From positions 23,528 through 87,527 of IMG/VR virus record IMGVR_UViG_3300046454_000714: a stretch of DNA of 64,000 nucleotides; one strand, given 5' to 3'. A program made the position numbers and the translations under genes. This DNA is from a virus. Under the pieces are notes generated by a model. It worked only from the letters and a program-made list of their open reading frames with translations, was not told the origin of the DNA and ran no database searches. Below are positions 22,496 through 29,947 of the stretch, piece by piece; within the stretch, counting starts at the first letter, position 1, and every line of letters begins with the position of its first letter.

Positions 22496-22886
22496 AGGAC
22501 TCTCCACCACCCTGGTCTCCAACTGGCTCAACACCCTGCGCGCCGCAGGTGCGGCCTTCGGCCCGGTCGCCGCCGAGTACGCACAGCTCCACACCGCCAA
22601 CCCGGGGGCGGCCGGCACGACGGCGATCAGCGCTGGCTCCGCGACCCGCGTCATCTTCACGCACGCCGCGTCGTCCGCCGGCTCCGCGCTCGCGCTCACC
22701 GGCACCAACCCGGCGTGGACCAACGGCGGGACGAGCGAGACCCTCACGGACATCTCCGTGTGGACCGCGGTGACCGGCGGAACGTTCCTGTACTCGGTGG
22801 CGCTCACCGCGAGTAAAGCTTGGGCGTCTGCGGACACCTTCACTTTGCAATCTTTGGGCGTCAGCCTCGCCGCTCAAGCTTCATGA
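22488..22886 (+). CDS. Phage tail-fibre/minor structural-like protein
   Basis: 132 residues. The Y-A-Q-L-H-T-A-N-P-G-A-A-G-T-T motif followed by an Ala/Ser/Thr/Gly-rich beta region is typical of small actinophage tail or capsid-fibre proteins. It lies about 5 kb upstream of the terminase genes, apart from the main tail cluster, beside another fibre-like gene. Confidence 0.65.
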   Translation: MAEGLSTTLVSNWLNTLRAAGAAFGPVAAEYAQLHTANPGAAGTTAISAGSATRVIFTHAASSAGSALALTGTNPAWTNGGTSETLTDISVWTAVTGGTFLYSVALTASKAWASADTFTLQSLGVSLAAQAS

Positions 22887-22924
22887 TCCTTAAGGTGGCA
22901 TAGCGGCGGATCGGAGACGTCGCC

Positions 22925-24424
22925 ATGACGACCTTCACCGACGACTTCAACAGGGCCGACGGAAGCCCAGGCGCCAACTGGACTGCCGTGTCCGGCACCT
23001 GGTCGATCGTCTCCAACCAGCTCTCCTCGGGGTCCGCAGGCGGCACCATCGTCATCCGCGCGACCGGCGCAATGGCCACCAACGACAACAGCACACAGAT
23101 CACGATCGCTGCGACCGCAGCGCTCAGTCACGGCGTGTTCTGCCGCGGTAACACGGGCTTCACGCAGGGCTATCTGTGGCGCAACGACGGCACGAGCTGG
23201 AACCTCTTCTCGAACGTGGGCGGCAGCTTCACCTCCATCGGCTCCTTCGCCGGAGCAGCCGTCGCAGGCGACATCGCCAAGGTCCAGGCGATCGGATCGA
23301 CGATCACCGGCTACGTCAACGGCGTCGCCCGCGTCACCGTCACCAACACGGCCGTCACCACCGGTACGACCGTCGGCATTCGCGCCGAGTCGAGCAACTC
23401 GCTGAGGTTCGACAACTTCACCGGCGCTGACGCCACCTCCGGAGTCTCCGGCGATGCGGCACTGGCTGCCACCGCCACGCTCTCCGCAACCGGCACCCGC
23501 TCCACCAGTGGTGACGCGGCCCTGGCCTCCACCGCAGCCTTCACCGCGGCGGGCGTGCGGTCCACCACTGCCGACGCAGCCCTCAACACGACGGCCACCC
23601 TGGCCGCTTCGGGAATCCGTACCACAGCAGGCGATGCGGCACTCACGGCCACAGCCAGCCTCACCGCATCCGGGGTGCGCACCACCAGTGGCGACAGCGG
23701 ACTGACCGCCACGGCCAGCCTCACCGCCAGCGGAACCCGCTCGACATCCACCGGCGCGGCCCTCGCCGCAACGGCAGCCCTGACTGCGAGCGGAGCCGTA
23801 ACCACCAACGGCGACGCCGCCCTTGCAGCGACGGCAACCCTGACCGCCGCCGGGCAGCGGACGACGGCCGGCGATACCGCCCTCACCGCCACCGCATCGT
23901 TCACGGCGGACGGGCAGCGCACCACTACCGCCGACGCGGGCCTCGCAGCCACCGCCTCCCTATCCGCGAGTGGCACCCGCAGCGCCGCGGCCGACGCCAG
24001 CCTCGCCGCAACGGCAGACCTGACCGCGCAGGGACAGGTCACCCACAATGCTGCCGCCGCCCTCGCAGCCACAGCCACCTTCACGGCCGACGGAAGCATC
24101 GGCGCGGCGCCAGTCGCCGGGGACGCCGCCCTGAACGCGGCGGCCACCTTCACTGCGGCCGGTATCCGGACGGCATCTGCGGCAGCCAGCCTCACCGTGA
24201 CCGCGGCACTCACCGCAGCAGGCACCACGACGCTCGCAGGCACGGCAGGCATTGCCGTCACGGCCACGCTCACAGCGAGCGGGACAGTGCAGTCCGCCCA
24301 CGACGACATCGACGTCACCGTTGGCGCTCCCTACAGCCCGTGGTCCGTCGGTGCTCCGCAGCGTGAGGCGTGGCCCGTGGCCGAACCGCAGCACGCACCC
24401 TGGCTCGTCGGCCAACCCCAGTGA
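22925..24424 (+). CDS. Fibre-like protein: lectin-like domain plus fourteen 20-residue repeats
   Basis: 499 residues. Residues 1-170 (D-D-F-N-R-A-D-G, W-T-A-V-S-G-T-W-S, L-R-F-D-N-F) fit a concanavalin-like beta-sandwich. Residues 176-458 are fourteen tandem 20-residue units with consensus G-D-A-A-L-A-A-T-A-T-L-T-A-S-G-x-R-T-T, one unit carrying three extra residues. The C-terminus repeats A/G-x-P-Q (S-V-G-A-P-Q, V-A-E-P-Q, V-G-Q-P-Q). This suggests an elongated fibrous protein with a binding head, for example a receptor-binding fibre or capsid fibre. Confidence 0.7.
   Translation: MTTFTDDFNRADGSPGANWTAVSGTWSIVSNQLSSGSAGGTIVIRATGAMATNDNSTQITIAATAALSHGVFCRGNTGFTQGYLWRNDGTSWNLFSNVGGSFTSIGSFAGAAVAGDIAKVQAIGSTITGYVNGVARVTVTNTAVTTGTTVGIRAESSNSLRFDNFTGADATSGVSGDAALAATATLSATGTRSTSGDAALASTAAFTAAGVRSTTADAALNTTATLAASGIRTTAGDAALTATASLTASGVRTTSGDSGLTATASLTASGTRSTSTGAALAATAALTASGAVTTNGDAALAATATLTAAGQRTTAGDTALTATASFTADGQRTTTADAGLAATASLSASGTRSAAADASLAATADLTAQGQVTHNAAAALAATATFTADGSIGAAPVAGDAALNAAATFTAAGIRTASAAASLTVTAALTAAGTTTLAGTAGIAVTATLTASGTVQSAHDDIDVTVGAPYSPWSVGAPQREAWPVAEPQHAPWLVGQPQ
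23450..24298 (+). repeat. Fourteen tandem 60-bp repeats inside the fibre-like gene
   Basis: The period is 60 bp (20 codons) across 849 bp, with one 9-bp insertion after the eleventh unit. Protein-level conservation is much higher than base-level, so the units are old or under selection at the protein level. Confidence 0.9.
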
Positions 24425-24735
24425 AGGCGGTGGACATGCAACTCCCCGCCACCACCACCGAGTTCATCCACGTCCCCGTCACCCCACCGGTCGGAGTCGA
24501 CGTCACCGGCACCCCGCCCAAGCTGGCAATCCTGCCCGTGTCCAATCGGGCCAACCCGGCGGCCGGCGACTGGATGACCGGGACGTGGGGCGCCGGACCG
24601 GAAGCGTTGCTCCTCGTCGGACCCGACGGTGGGGCGGTCGCGCTCACCGTCGGCGACTACCGGGTCTACGTGTCCTTCGATCCGCCCGGCAGCGAAAACA
24701 TCGTCCGCCAGTCCGGCTACCTCAGCATCACCTGA
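24421..24735 (+). CDS. Small structural-like beta protein
   Basis: 104 residues from GTG 24421 (GTGA overlap); ATG 24436 is an alternative with GGTGG upstream. Residues form an Ig- or beta-sandwich-like pattern (V-P-V-T-P-P-V-G-V-D, Y-R-V-Y-V-S-F). Probably works with the fibre proteins upstream. Not assigned to a family. Confidence 0.55.
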   Translation: MKAVDMQLPATTTEFIHVPVTPPVGVDVTGTPPKLAILPVSNRANPAAGDWMTGTWGAGPEALLLVGPDGGAVALTVGDYRVYVSFDPPGSENIVRQSGYLSIT

Positions 24736-24753
24736 ACGCCCACCCCATCACGC

Positions 24754-24808
24754 CTGCGGCCAGCTACCGCAGGAAGGAAACCCCGGCGTTCCTGGCGCCG
24801 GGGTTTCC
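24754..24808 (+). promoter_or_regulatory. Repeated leader element, copy 1
   Basis: CTGCGGCCAGCTACCGCAG (24754-24772) folds into a 6-bp stem with loop CCAGCTA. Three bases later GGAAACCCCGGCG and CGCCGGGGTTTCC (24776-24788, 24796-24808) form a perfect 13-bp hairpin, 19 bp before the next start codon. An identical 19-mer plus a different GC hairpin occurs at 27080-27133. Confidence 0.75.
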
Positions 24809-24827
24809 GCACACCCAGGAGACGAAC

Positions 24828-25430
24828 ATGGCCCGCATGCAGATCCTCCAACTCCCCGCAGGTGCCGGAGACGACCGGCCGCCCTTCGTGCTCGTCGTCG
24901 ACGAGTACCAGCCCCGGCGCTACGTTCTCGGCACCGGCCAGACCGAGCAGATCGTCGGCGAGTTCGACGGCATTGCCGAACGCATCGGCGCCCGCGCTGT
25001 GCTCACCTTCGTCGAAACCGTCGACATCCCTGCCAGCGAGAACGCCGTACAGGCCGAACCCCTGTCGCACGTCGACGACTTCACGGACCTCAGCGAAGCC
25101 AAGCAGCTGATCGTTGCGTGCGACGAGGCCCGCATGTGGGCGCGTCACGGCTACGAGATCGGCCAACGCCACTGCGGCTGGTCAGACCACGGCGTCGCAC
25201 CCGACTGGCTCACCGAAGGCTGGCCGTACAGCTTCGACTCCTGCGAACACCTCAAGCAGGCTGCGGAGTTGGATGAAGCCGTCACCCGCGTGCGTGCCGT
25301 GTCGACCGAGCCGGAGGCCATGAACGCCCATCAGGAGCGGGCCGACGTCTGGAGGAACGGCTACGAACTCGGTGTCCTCGCGGCGAAGTCCGCCCTTCGA
25401 CCGCGCAACGAGCCGACGGCGAAGCCGTGA
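24828..25430 (+). CDS. Hypothetical protein
   Basis: 200 residues from ATG 24828 (CAGGAG upstream). It has an N-terminal beta-rich part (P-F-V-L-V-V-D-E-Y), then W-A-R-H-G-Y-E-I-G-Q-R and a later W-R-N-G-Y-E-L-G repeat of the same pattern, suggesting an internal duplication. No family recognised. The stop overlaps the next gene. Confidence 0.6.
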   Translation: MARMQILQLPAGAGDDRPPFVLVVDEYQPRRYVLGTGQTEQIVGEFDGIAERIGARAVLTFVETVDIPASENAVQAEPLSHVDDFTDLSEAKQLIVACDEARMWARHGYEIGQRHCGWSDHGVAPDWLTEGWPYSFDSCEHLKQAAELDEAVTRVRAVSTEPEAMNAHQERADVWRNGYELGVLAAKSALRPRNEPTAKP

Positions 25431-25876
25431 GAAACGGCATGATGCCGTCCACCGCAGCACTCGCAGCCACCTTCTGGGCGCTCGTCGGCTGGGCGCTCGT
25501 CGCCCTAGCGGTCGCCTCGCAGTTCAGCGGGAACCCAATCGCCGTCAGCGACACCGTCGGCGCAGGCGCAGGGGCGCTGGTCTTCAACTGTTTCGCATGG
25601 ATCGCATGGACCAGTCGAACGAGGCCTACTCCCGCGCTGCCGCCGCGCCCGAACTACACGACGATCGCCGTCCTCGAACACGACCTGCTCGGCATCCCGC
25701 CCGAGCCCGGAACGGTGGCAGCCGCCGTCATCGGGTTGCGCAAGGCGGTCGCGAACTGCACGGCACACCAGCCCGTCGACCTCACCACGCTCGGCCAGGT
25801 CGGACGGCGAGGCGTGTGCACGCGCTGCGGATGCGACATGGTGCAGAACGGCGACGGCGAATGGGCCAAGACGTGA
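25427..25876 (+). CDS. Membrane protein with cytoplasmic zinc-like tail
   Basis: 149 residues from GTG 25427. Two membrane spans (about 8-30 and 40-62) are followed by a soluble helical part and C-T-R-C-G-C near the C-terminus. Role unknown. Confidence 0.6.
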   Translation: MRNGMMPSTAALAATFWALVGWALVALAVASQFSGNPIAVSDTVGAGAGALVFNCFAWIAWTSRTRPTPALPPRPNYTTIAVLEHDLLGIPPEPGTVAAAVIGLRKAVANCTAHQPVDLTTLGQVGRRGVCTRCGCDMVQNGDGEWAKT

Positions 25877-26124
25877 AGAAGCGCAAGGCGCCCAACCGGC
25901 AGCTCCGCGGACCGCGCGCCACACTGCCCCGCACCGAGACGCCCGAGCCACCGCCATGCGGACCCAACCCGTACCCCGAAGTCAGCAGCGACCCATGGTG
26001 GGCGCACAACAGCCACGCCTGCACCTGCTGGCACCAGCACGACGAATGCCCATGCAGCCTCGCAGCCCACGAAGCGAGCCACCTCGCAGCCGACTGCCCC
26101 TGCAAGTTCTACGGAGAACGATGA
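25873..26124 (+). CDS. Small Cys/His-rich protein
   Basis: 83 residues from GTG 25873. A basic N-terminus is followed by H-A-C-T-C-W-H-Q-H-D-E-C-P-C and A-D-C-P-C, enough ligands for two metal sites. Overlaps its neighbours. Confidence 0.6.
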   Translation: MKKRKAPNRQLRGPRATLPRTETPEPPPCGPNPYPEVSSDPWWAHNSHACTCWHQHDECPCSLAAHEASHLAADCPCKFYGER

Positions 26125-26426
26125 CCGCCAACCCGGCAGGCCTCACCTACACCCTCCACGTCGCCACGACAGACGGACGCCTCGCCATGGTCGACATCAC
26201 CGACGCCGTCACCCGCGCCCACTTCGTAGTCACCCAGCCCGACGGCACACTCGGCATCACCGGCATCCACGACGCACTACCCGGAGACGCCGACGCCAGC
26301 GCCGCCCACCGCATCATGCTCGTCACCTGCCAGAACCCGGCAGGCAACGGCCAAGTCCCCATCGCCGTCGACCCCGAAGCCGCGCGAGTGCTCGACGTCA
26401 TCGAGGCGCAGCGGGCCAACGCCTGA
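26121..26426 (+). CDS. Small hypothetical protein
   Basis: 101 residues, alternating strand pattern (Y-T-L-H-V-A-T-T-D-G-R-L-A-M-V-D). ATGA overlap upstream. Not recognised. Confidence 0.55.
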   Translation: MTANPAGLTYTLHVATTDGRLAMVDITDAVTRAHFVVTQPDGTLGITGIHDALPGDADASAAHRIMLVTCQNPAGNGQVPIAVDPEAARVLDVIEAQRANA

Positions 26427-26502
26427 CGCTGACCTGATCAGTCACCTCACGTCGGCCAACCACTAACCCCCAAGCCGGACAGACTGCGGACGGGGGAGCG
26501 CG

Positions 26503-26685
26503 ATGGATACCGAGACGCGAGTGTGCACGTTCCTCGCTGCCGCCTCCTGGCTTGTGGCCGTAGTCGCTCTCATCGATTGGGCTCTGGGCAACTCGACCGC
26601 TCCCGCAGGGATCGTCACCTTCGCTCTCGTGGGCGCAGTCCTGACCCTTGTAGCGGTGACGCTGCGGAAGCAGGACGGGCGCTGA
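26503..26685 (+). CDS. Small two-span membrane protein
   Basis: 60 residues with spans at about 9-28 and 34-53 and a basic C-terminus. Overlaps the HNH gene start by one base. Confidence 0.6.
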   Translation: MDTETRVCTFLAAASWLVAVVALIDWALGNSTAPAGIVTFALVGAVLTLVAVTLRKQDGR

Positions 26686-27074
26686 TGCCCAGACGAACCG
26701 GATGGCGCGTCTGCTCAACACCCGACTGCCCCGAGTTCAGTGACAAGGGCGGACGCTGCGACGACCACCGTCGCGAAGCTGAACAACGGCGAGGCACCGC
26801 ACGACAGCGCGGCTACACCGGCGAACACGAGACCAGGTTCCGGCCCGCAGTCCTAGCCCGCGACCCCATCTGCGTCTGCCCCGGCTGCAACCAGTGCACC
26901 ATCCCCGGCGAATGCTGCGACCGCGCCAGCATCCACGCAGACCACTGGCCCATCGACCGACGCGACCTCGTCGCACAAGGCCTCGACGCCAACGACCCCA
27001 AGCACGGCCGCGGCCTCTGCCCCCACTGCCACGGCAGCGCCACCGCCCAACACCAAGGGCCCTGGTTCACCTAG
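26685..27074 (+). CDS. HNH endonuclease
   Basis: 129 residues. Zinc-binding pairs C-V-C-P-G-C-N-Q-C and C-C, a catalytic H-A-D-H and the closing G-L-C-P-H-C-H-G form an HNH fold. An HNH gene next to terminase genes is often part of the packaging machinery of cos-type phages, aiding terminase cutting. Confidence 0.8.
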   Translation: MPRRTGWRVCSTPDCPEFSDKGGRCDDHRREAEQRRGTARQRGYTGEHETRFRPAVLARDPICVCPGCNQCTIPGECCDRASIHADHWPIDRRDLVAQGLDANDPKHGRGLCPHCHGSATAQHQGPWFT

Positions 27075-27079
27075 CACCC

Positions 27080-27133
27080 TGCGGCCAGCTACCGCAGACA
27101 GGACGCCCCGAGCCTCCCGGCCCGGGGCGTCCG
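27080..27133 (+). promoter_or_regulatory. Repeated leader element, copy 2
   Basis: The same 19-mer as at 24754 (CTGCGGCCAGCTACCGCAG, 27080-27098) is followed after 3 bp by GGACGCCCCG and CGGGGCGTCC (27102-27111, 27124-27133), 17 bp before the next start codon. Confidence 0.75.
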
Positions 27134-27150
27134 CCATTCCGGGAGACGGC

Positions 27151-27675
27151 ATGACCAGCACAACGCGTGCGCGCATCACCACCTGTACCAAGCCCGGATG
27201 CGGCCGACCTCATCGGGCCCGAGGCCTGTGCTCCACCTGCTACAACCGCACGTACCAACCCAACCGGCACGCTGCCGTGCCCACCACGTGCACCGCATGC
27301 GGCGCCTCGATGCGGCGGCCACGCAAGGCCGACCGCCGGCCCACCTGCTCCATAGCCTGCCGCCGCATCGTGCAGTTCGGACCAGCAGCCGCACGGACAG
27401 GCAGCTACGACTGGAGCACTGATGCGGCGAAGCGGGCAGAGCTTGCCGGCGCCGCGGTCATCGACCGGTTCGACCGACTCCAGGTCTTCGAGCGCGACGG
27501 CTGGGTCTGCTACCGGTGCGAGCGGTCGACCGACCCGGACGCCTCCCCGTTCGACGTGACGAGCCCGACCGTCGACCATGTCGTGCCGCTATCGAAGGGC
27601 GGCGAGCACACCCTGGCCAACGTCCGCTGCTGCTGCCTGGGCTGCAACAGCTCCAAGCAGGACCACGCAGCGTAG
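27151..27675 (+). CDS. HNH endonuclease, terminase-proximal
   Basis: 174 residues. The N-terminal half has several C-x-x-C knuckles (C-G-R-P, C-S-T-C, C-T-A-C-G, C-S-I-A-C). The C-terminal half is a full HNH domain: C-Y-R-C, V-D-H-V-V-P-L-S-K-G-G, L-A-N-V-R-C-C-C-L-G-C-N-S-S-K. It lies 200 bp upstream of the small terminase gene, matching HNH partners of phage terminases. Confidence 0.85.
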   Translation: MTSTTRARITTCTKPGCGRPHRARGLCSTCYNRTYQPNRHAAVPTTCTACGASMRRPRKADRRPTCSIACRRIVQFGPAAARTGSYDWSTDAAKRAELAGAAVIDRFDRLQVFERDGWVCYRCERSTDPDASPFDVTSPTVDHVVPLSKGGEHTLANVRCCCLGCNSSKQDHAA

Positions 27676-27820
27676 CCAAAGCCGTGGCTGAGGGTGGGGG
27701 GTTGGGGTATCGATCCGGACAAATCCGGACCTTCGGGGAGGGACCTCGGAATCCATACGGGTCGCCAAATTCAAACGATCTTCGACGTGATCTTCAAGTG
27801 TGACCCTCTGTGACATTCGC

Positions 27821-27860
27821 CGTGCCGCAACGGCAGGCGTGAGTGCGTGCCGCAACGGCA
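27821..27860. repeat. Two 15-bp direct repeats upstream of terS
   Basis: CGTGCCGCAACGGCA occurs at 27821-27835 and 27846-27860, 25 bp apart. Each copy holds TGCCG-CAA-CGGCA, a 13-bp inverted repeat. The position just before the small terminase gene suits a terminase binding (cos or pac) site or an operator. Confidence 0.65.
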
Positions 27861-27876
27861 CTGAGGAGTGATCGAT

Positions 27877-28332
27877 ATGCCCGCCAATGGACCACTGCCG
27901 AAGGACCCCGGTCAGCGACGCCGGCGCAACGCCGACTTCGTAGCACCGACGACCCTTCCGGCCGACGGGCCTGACGGACCGACCCCTGAACTGCCAGGCG
28001 GCCACGACTACGACAGTCGCACGCTCGCCTGGTACGAGACGTGGCGGAACAGCCCGCAGGCTGCAACGTTCCTGATGACGGACTGGCAGCGGCTGCACAT
28101 GCTGGCCGAGCTGGTTCAGCAGTACTGGGAGGAACCCAGGAAGGATCTGCTCTCGGAGATCCGGCTGAATGAGGCTTCCCTCGGAGGCACGGCCGCAGAC
28201 CGCATTCGGCTTCGCTGGACCGTTGCCGAGCCGGACATCGAGCCCGCTGTACGCCGTTCTGCCGGCGCCCGCGGTGGGGCTTCTCGCCGTGACCGGGTTC
28301 TGAAGGTCGTCGATGGCCAGGCGGATAGCTGA
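27877..28332 (+). CDS. terS: Terminase small subunit
   Basis: 151 residues. ATG 27877 is preferred over GTG 27868 because GAGGAG sits 8 nt upstream. A Pro-rich, basic N-terminus is followed by L-A-W-Y-E-T-W-R-N-S-P-Q-A-A-x-F and W-Q-R-L-H-M-L-A-E-L-V, the helical pattern of actinophage small terminases, which bind the packaging site. It overlaps the large terminase start by 20 bp. Confidence 0.8.
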   Translation: MPANGPLPKDPGQRRRRNADFVAPTTLPADGPDGPTPELPGGHDYDSRTLAWYETWRNSPQAATFLMTDWQRLHMLAELVQQYWEEPRKDLLSEIRLNEASLGGTAADRIRLRWTVAEPDIEPAVRRSAGARGGASRRDRVLKVVDGQADS

Positions 28333-29932
28333 CCCGGACCGCTTCACCTCGCTCGGCTTCGAGGCCATCGACTGGATCGAGCACTACCTCTGCCACGGGC
28401 CCGGCGACGTACAGGGCGAGCCGTTGCTCATCGACGACGAGATGGCCGCCTTCATCGCCAAGGCTTACCAGCTCGACCCGGTGACGGGCCGCCGCAAGGT
28501 CAACCGTGCGTTCCTGTCCCGACCGAAGGGCCGGGCCAAGAGCGAACTCGCCGGCGCGCTGGTGTGTTTTGAGGCCCTGGGGCCGTGCCGCTTCGACGGC
28601 TGGGATGCCGAGAGCGACCCGGTAGGCCGCGCACAGGTGTACCCGTTCATCCGCTGCCTCGCGACGGAAGAGAACCAGGCGGGCAACACCTACGACAACG
28701 TCACCGCGATGCTGGAGCACCTCGTCGAGAACTTCGGCGACGAGTTCCCAGGCATCGACTTGGGTCGTTCGGCGCAGACATCGAGCCGCATCTTCATCGA
28801 GGGCGGCGGCGAGATCGTGCCGTCGACATCGTCGGGCGCGGCCAAGGATGGTGGCAAGGAGACGTTCGCCGTCTTCGATGAGATCCACCTCTACGTCCAT
28901 CCCGAGTTGCGGGCGATGCACAAGACGGTGCGCCGCAACCTGGTGAAGCGGCGCAGGGCCGAGCCGTGGTCGCTGGAGACATCGACGATGTATGCGGTCG
29001 GCGAGAACTCGGTAGCTGAGGCGACGCACGAGTACCACAAGGCGGTCGTCTCGGGCCGGGTGCGCGACGGCGGCCTGCTCTTCGACCACCGCGAGGCCCC
29101 GCACGTCGAGGATCTGCACGACGACGACCAGCTCATGCCCGCGCTGGAGTTCGTGTACGGCGACGCGGCGAAGTGGATGGACCTGGAGCGGATCGCCAGC
29201 GACATGCGCGAGCCCGACACCGATCCGGCAGACGCCCGGCGCTACTTCCTCAACCAGCCCGGCACTGCCTCGGCGAAGGCCTTCGACCCGGGCCGCTGGC
29301 GGGAGTTGGCGGACTCGCGCTTCATCGTTCCGGCGAAGGAAGCGATCTCGATCGGCTTCGACGGCTCGAAGTGGAGCGACTCAACGGGCTTTGTGGCAAC
29401 CCAGCTGGATACGGGCCACCAATGGGTGCTCGGCGTCTGGGAGTCGCCGGCGAACAAGCAGGAAGCCGAGTCGTGGGAAGTCCCTGAGGTCGAGGTCAAC
29501 GCCGTCCTGGATGACGCGATGAACACGTGGCGGGTCGTGCGCCTGTACGCGGACCCGGCGTACTACGAGGAGACGATCGCGGGCTGGGCCGGCAAGTACG
29601 GCCCGAAGGTGGTCACCGAGTGGTGGACGCACCGGCGCCGGCAGATGGCGTTCGCCCTGCGCGCGTACAAGACGGCGATGACGGGCGGCGAGCTGTCGCA
29701 CGACGGCAGTGACGCCTTCGCACGGCACATCGCCCAGGCGGTGAAGCGGAACGCGGGTGTGAAGGACGACGAGGGCAAGCCGATGTGGGTGATCCAGAAG
29801 GATCGCCACGATTCGCCCCGAAAGATCGACCTCGCGATGGCGGGCTGCCTGTCCTGGGAGGCCAGGCGGGACGCGATCAAGGCGGGCGGCAACGAGCCGC
29901 CGCGCTCCCGGAAAACAACTGTGATGCGCTGA
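28313..29932 (+). CDS. terL: Terminase large subunit
   Basis: 539 residues. A Walker A-like P-K-G-R-A-K-S (about 71-77), Walker B F-A-V-F-D-E-I-H (about 185-192) and a T-S-T motif make the packaging ATPase. The C-terminal nuclease shows G-F-D-G-S-K (about 349-354), Y-A-D-P-A and a late D-L-A-M-A acid, the three RNase H-like metal ligands. It cuts and drives DNA into the prohead. Length fits the family. Confidence 0.92.
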   Translation: MARRIADPDRFTSLGFEAIDWIEHYLCHGPGDVQGEPLLIDDEMAAFIAKAYQLDPVTGRRKVNRAFLSRPKGRAKSELAGALVCFEALGPCRFDGWDAESDPVGRAQVYPFIRCLATEENQAGNTYDNVTAMLEHLVENFGDEFPGIDLGRSAQTSSRIFIEGGGEIVPSTSSGAAKDGGKETFAVFDEIHLYVHPELRAMHKTVRRNLVKRRRAEPWSLETSTMYAVGENSVAEATHEYHKAVVSGRVRDGGLLFDHREAPHVEDLHDDDQLMPALEFVYGDAAKWMDLERIASDMREPDTDPADARRYFLNQPGTASAKAFDPGRWRELADSRFIVPAKEAISIGFDGSKWSDSTGFVATQLDTGHQWVLGVWESPANKQEAESWEVPEVEVNAVLDDAMNTWRVVRLYADPAYYEETIAGWAGKYGPKVVTEWWTHRRRQMAFALRAYKTAMTGGELSHDGSDAFARHIAQAVKRNAGVKDDEGKPMWVIQKDRHDSPRKIDLAMAGCLSWEARRDAIKAGGNEPPRSRKTTVMR

Positions 29933-29947
29933 CGACGGGGGTGACCT

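Noticed and set aside
23450-24298. The 60-bp tandem repeats considered as a non-coding satellite.
   Set aside because: They stay in frame, are conserved at the protein level more than the base level, and lie within one continuous gene.
24754-24808. The repeated hairpin leader considered as a CRISPR repeat.
   Set aside because: Only two copies exist, 2.3 kb apart, with genes between them and no spacer array.
28345-29119. Long leftward open frames opposite the terminase and portal genes.
   Set aside because: These are shadows of GC-rich coding DNA: no ribosome-binding sites and low-complexity Arg/Ala/Gly translations, unlike the antisense nuclease in the intein.
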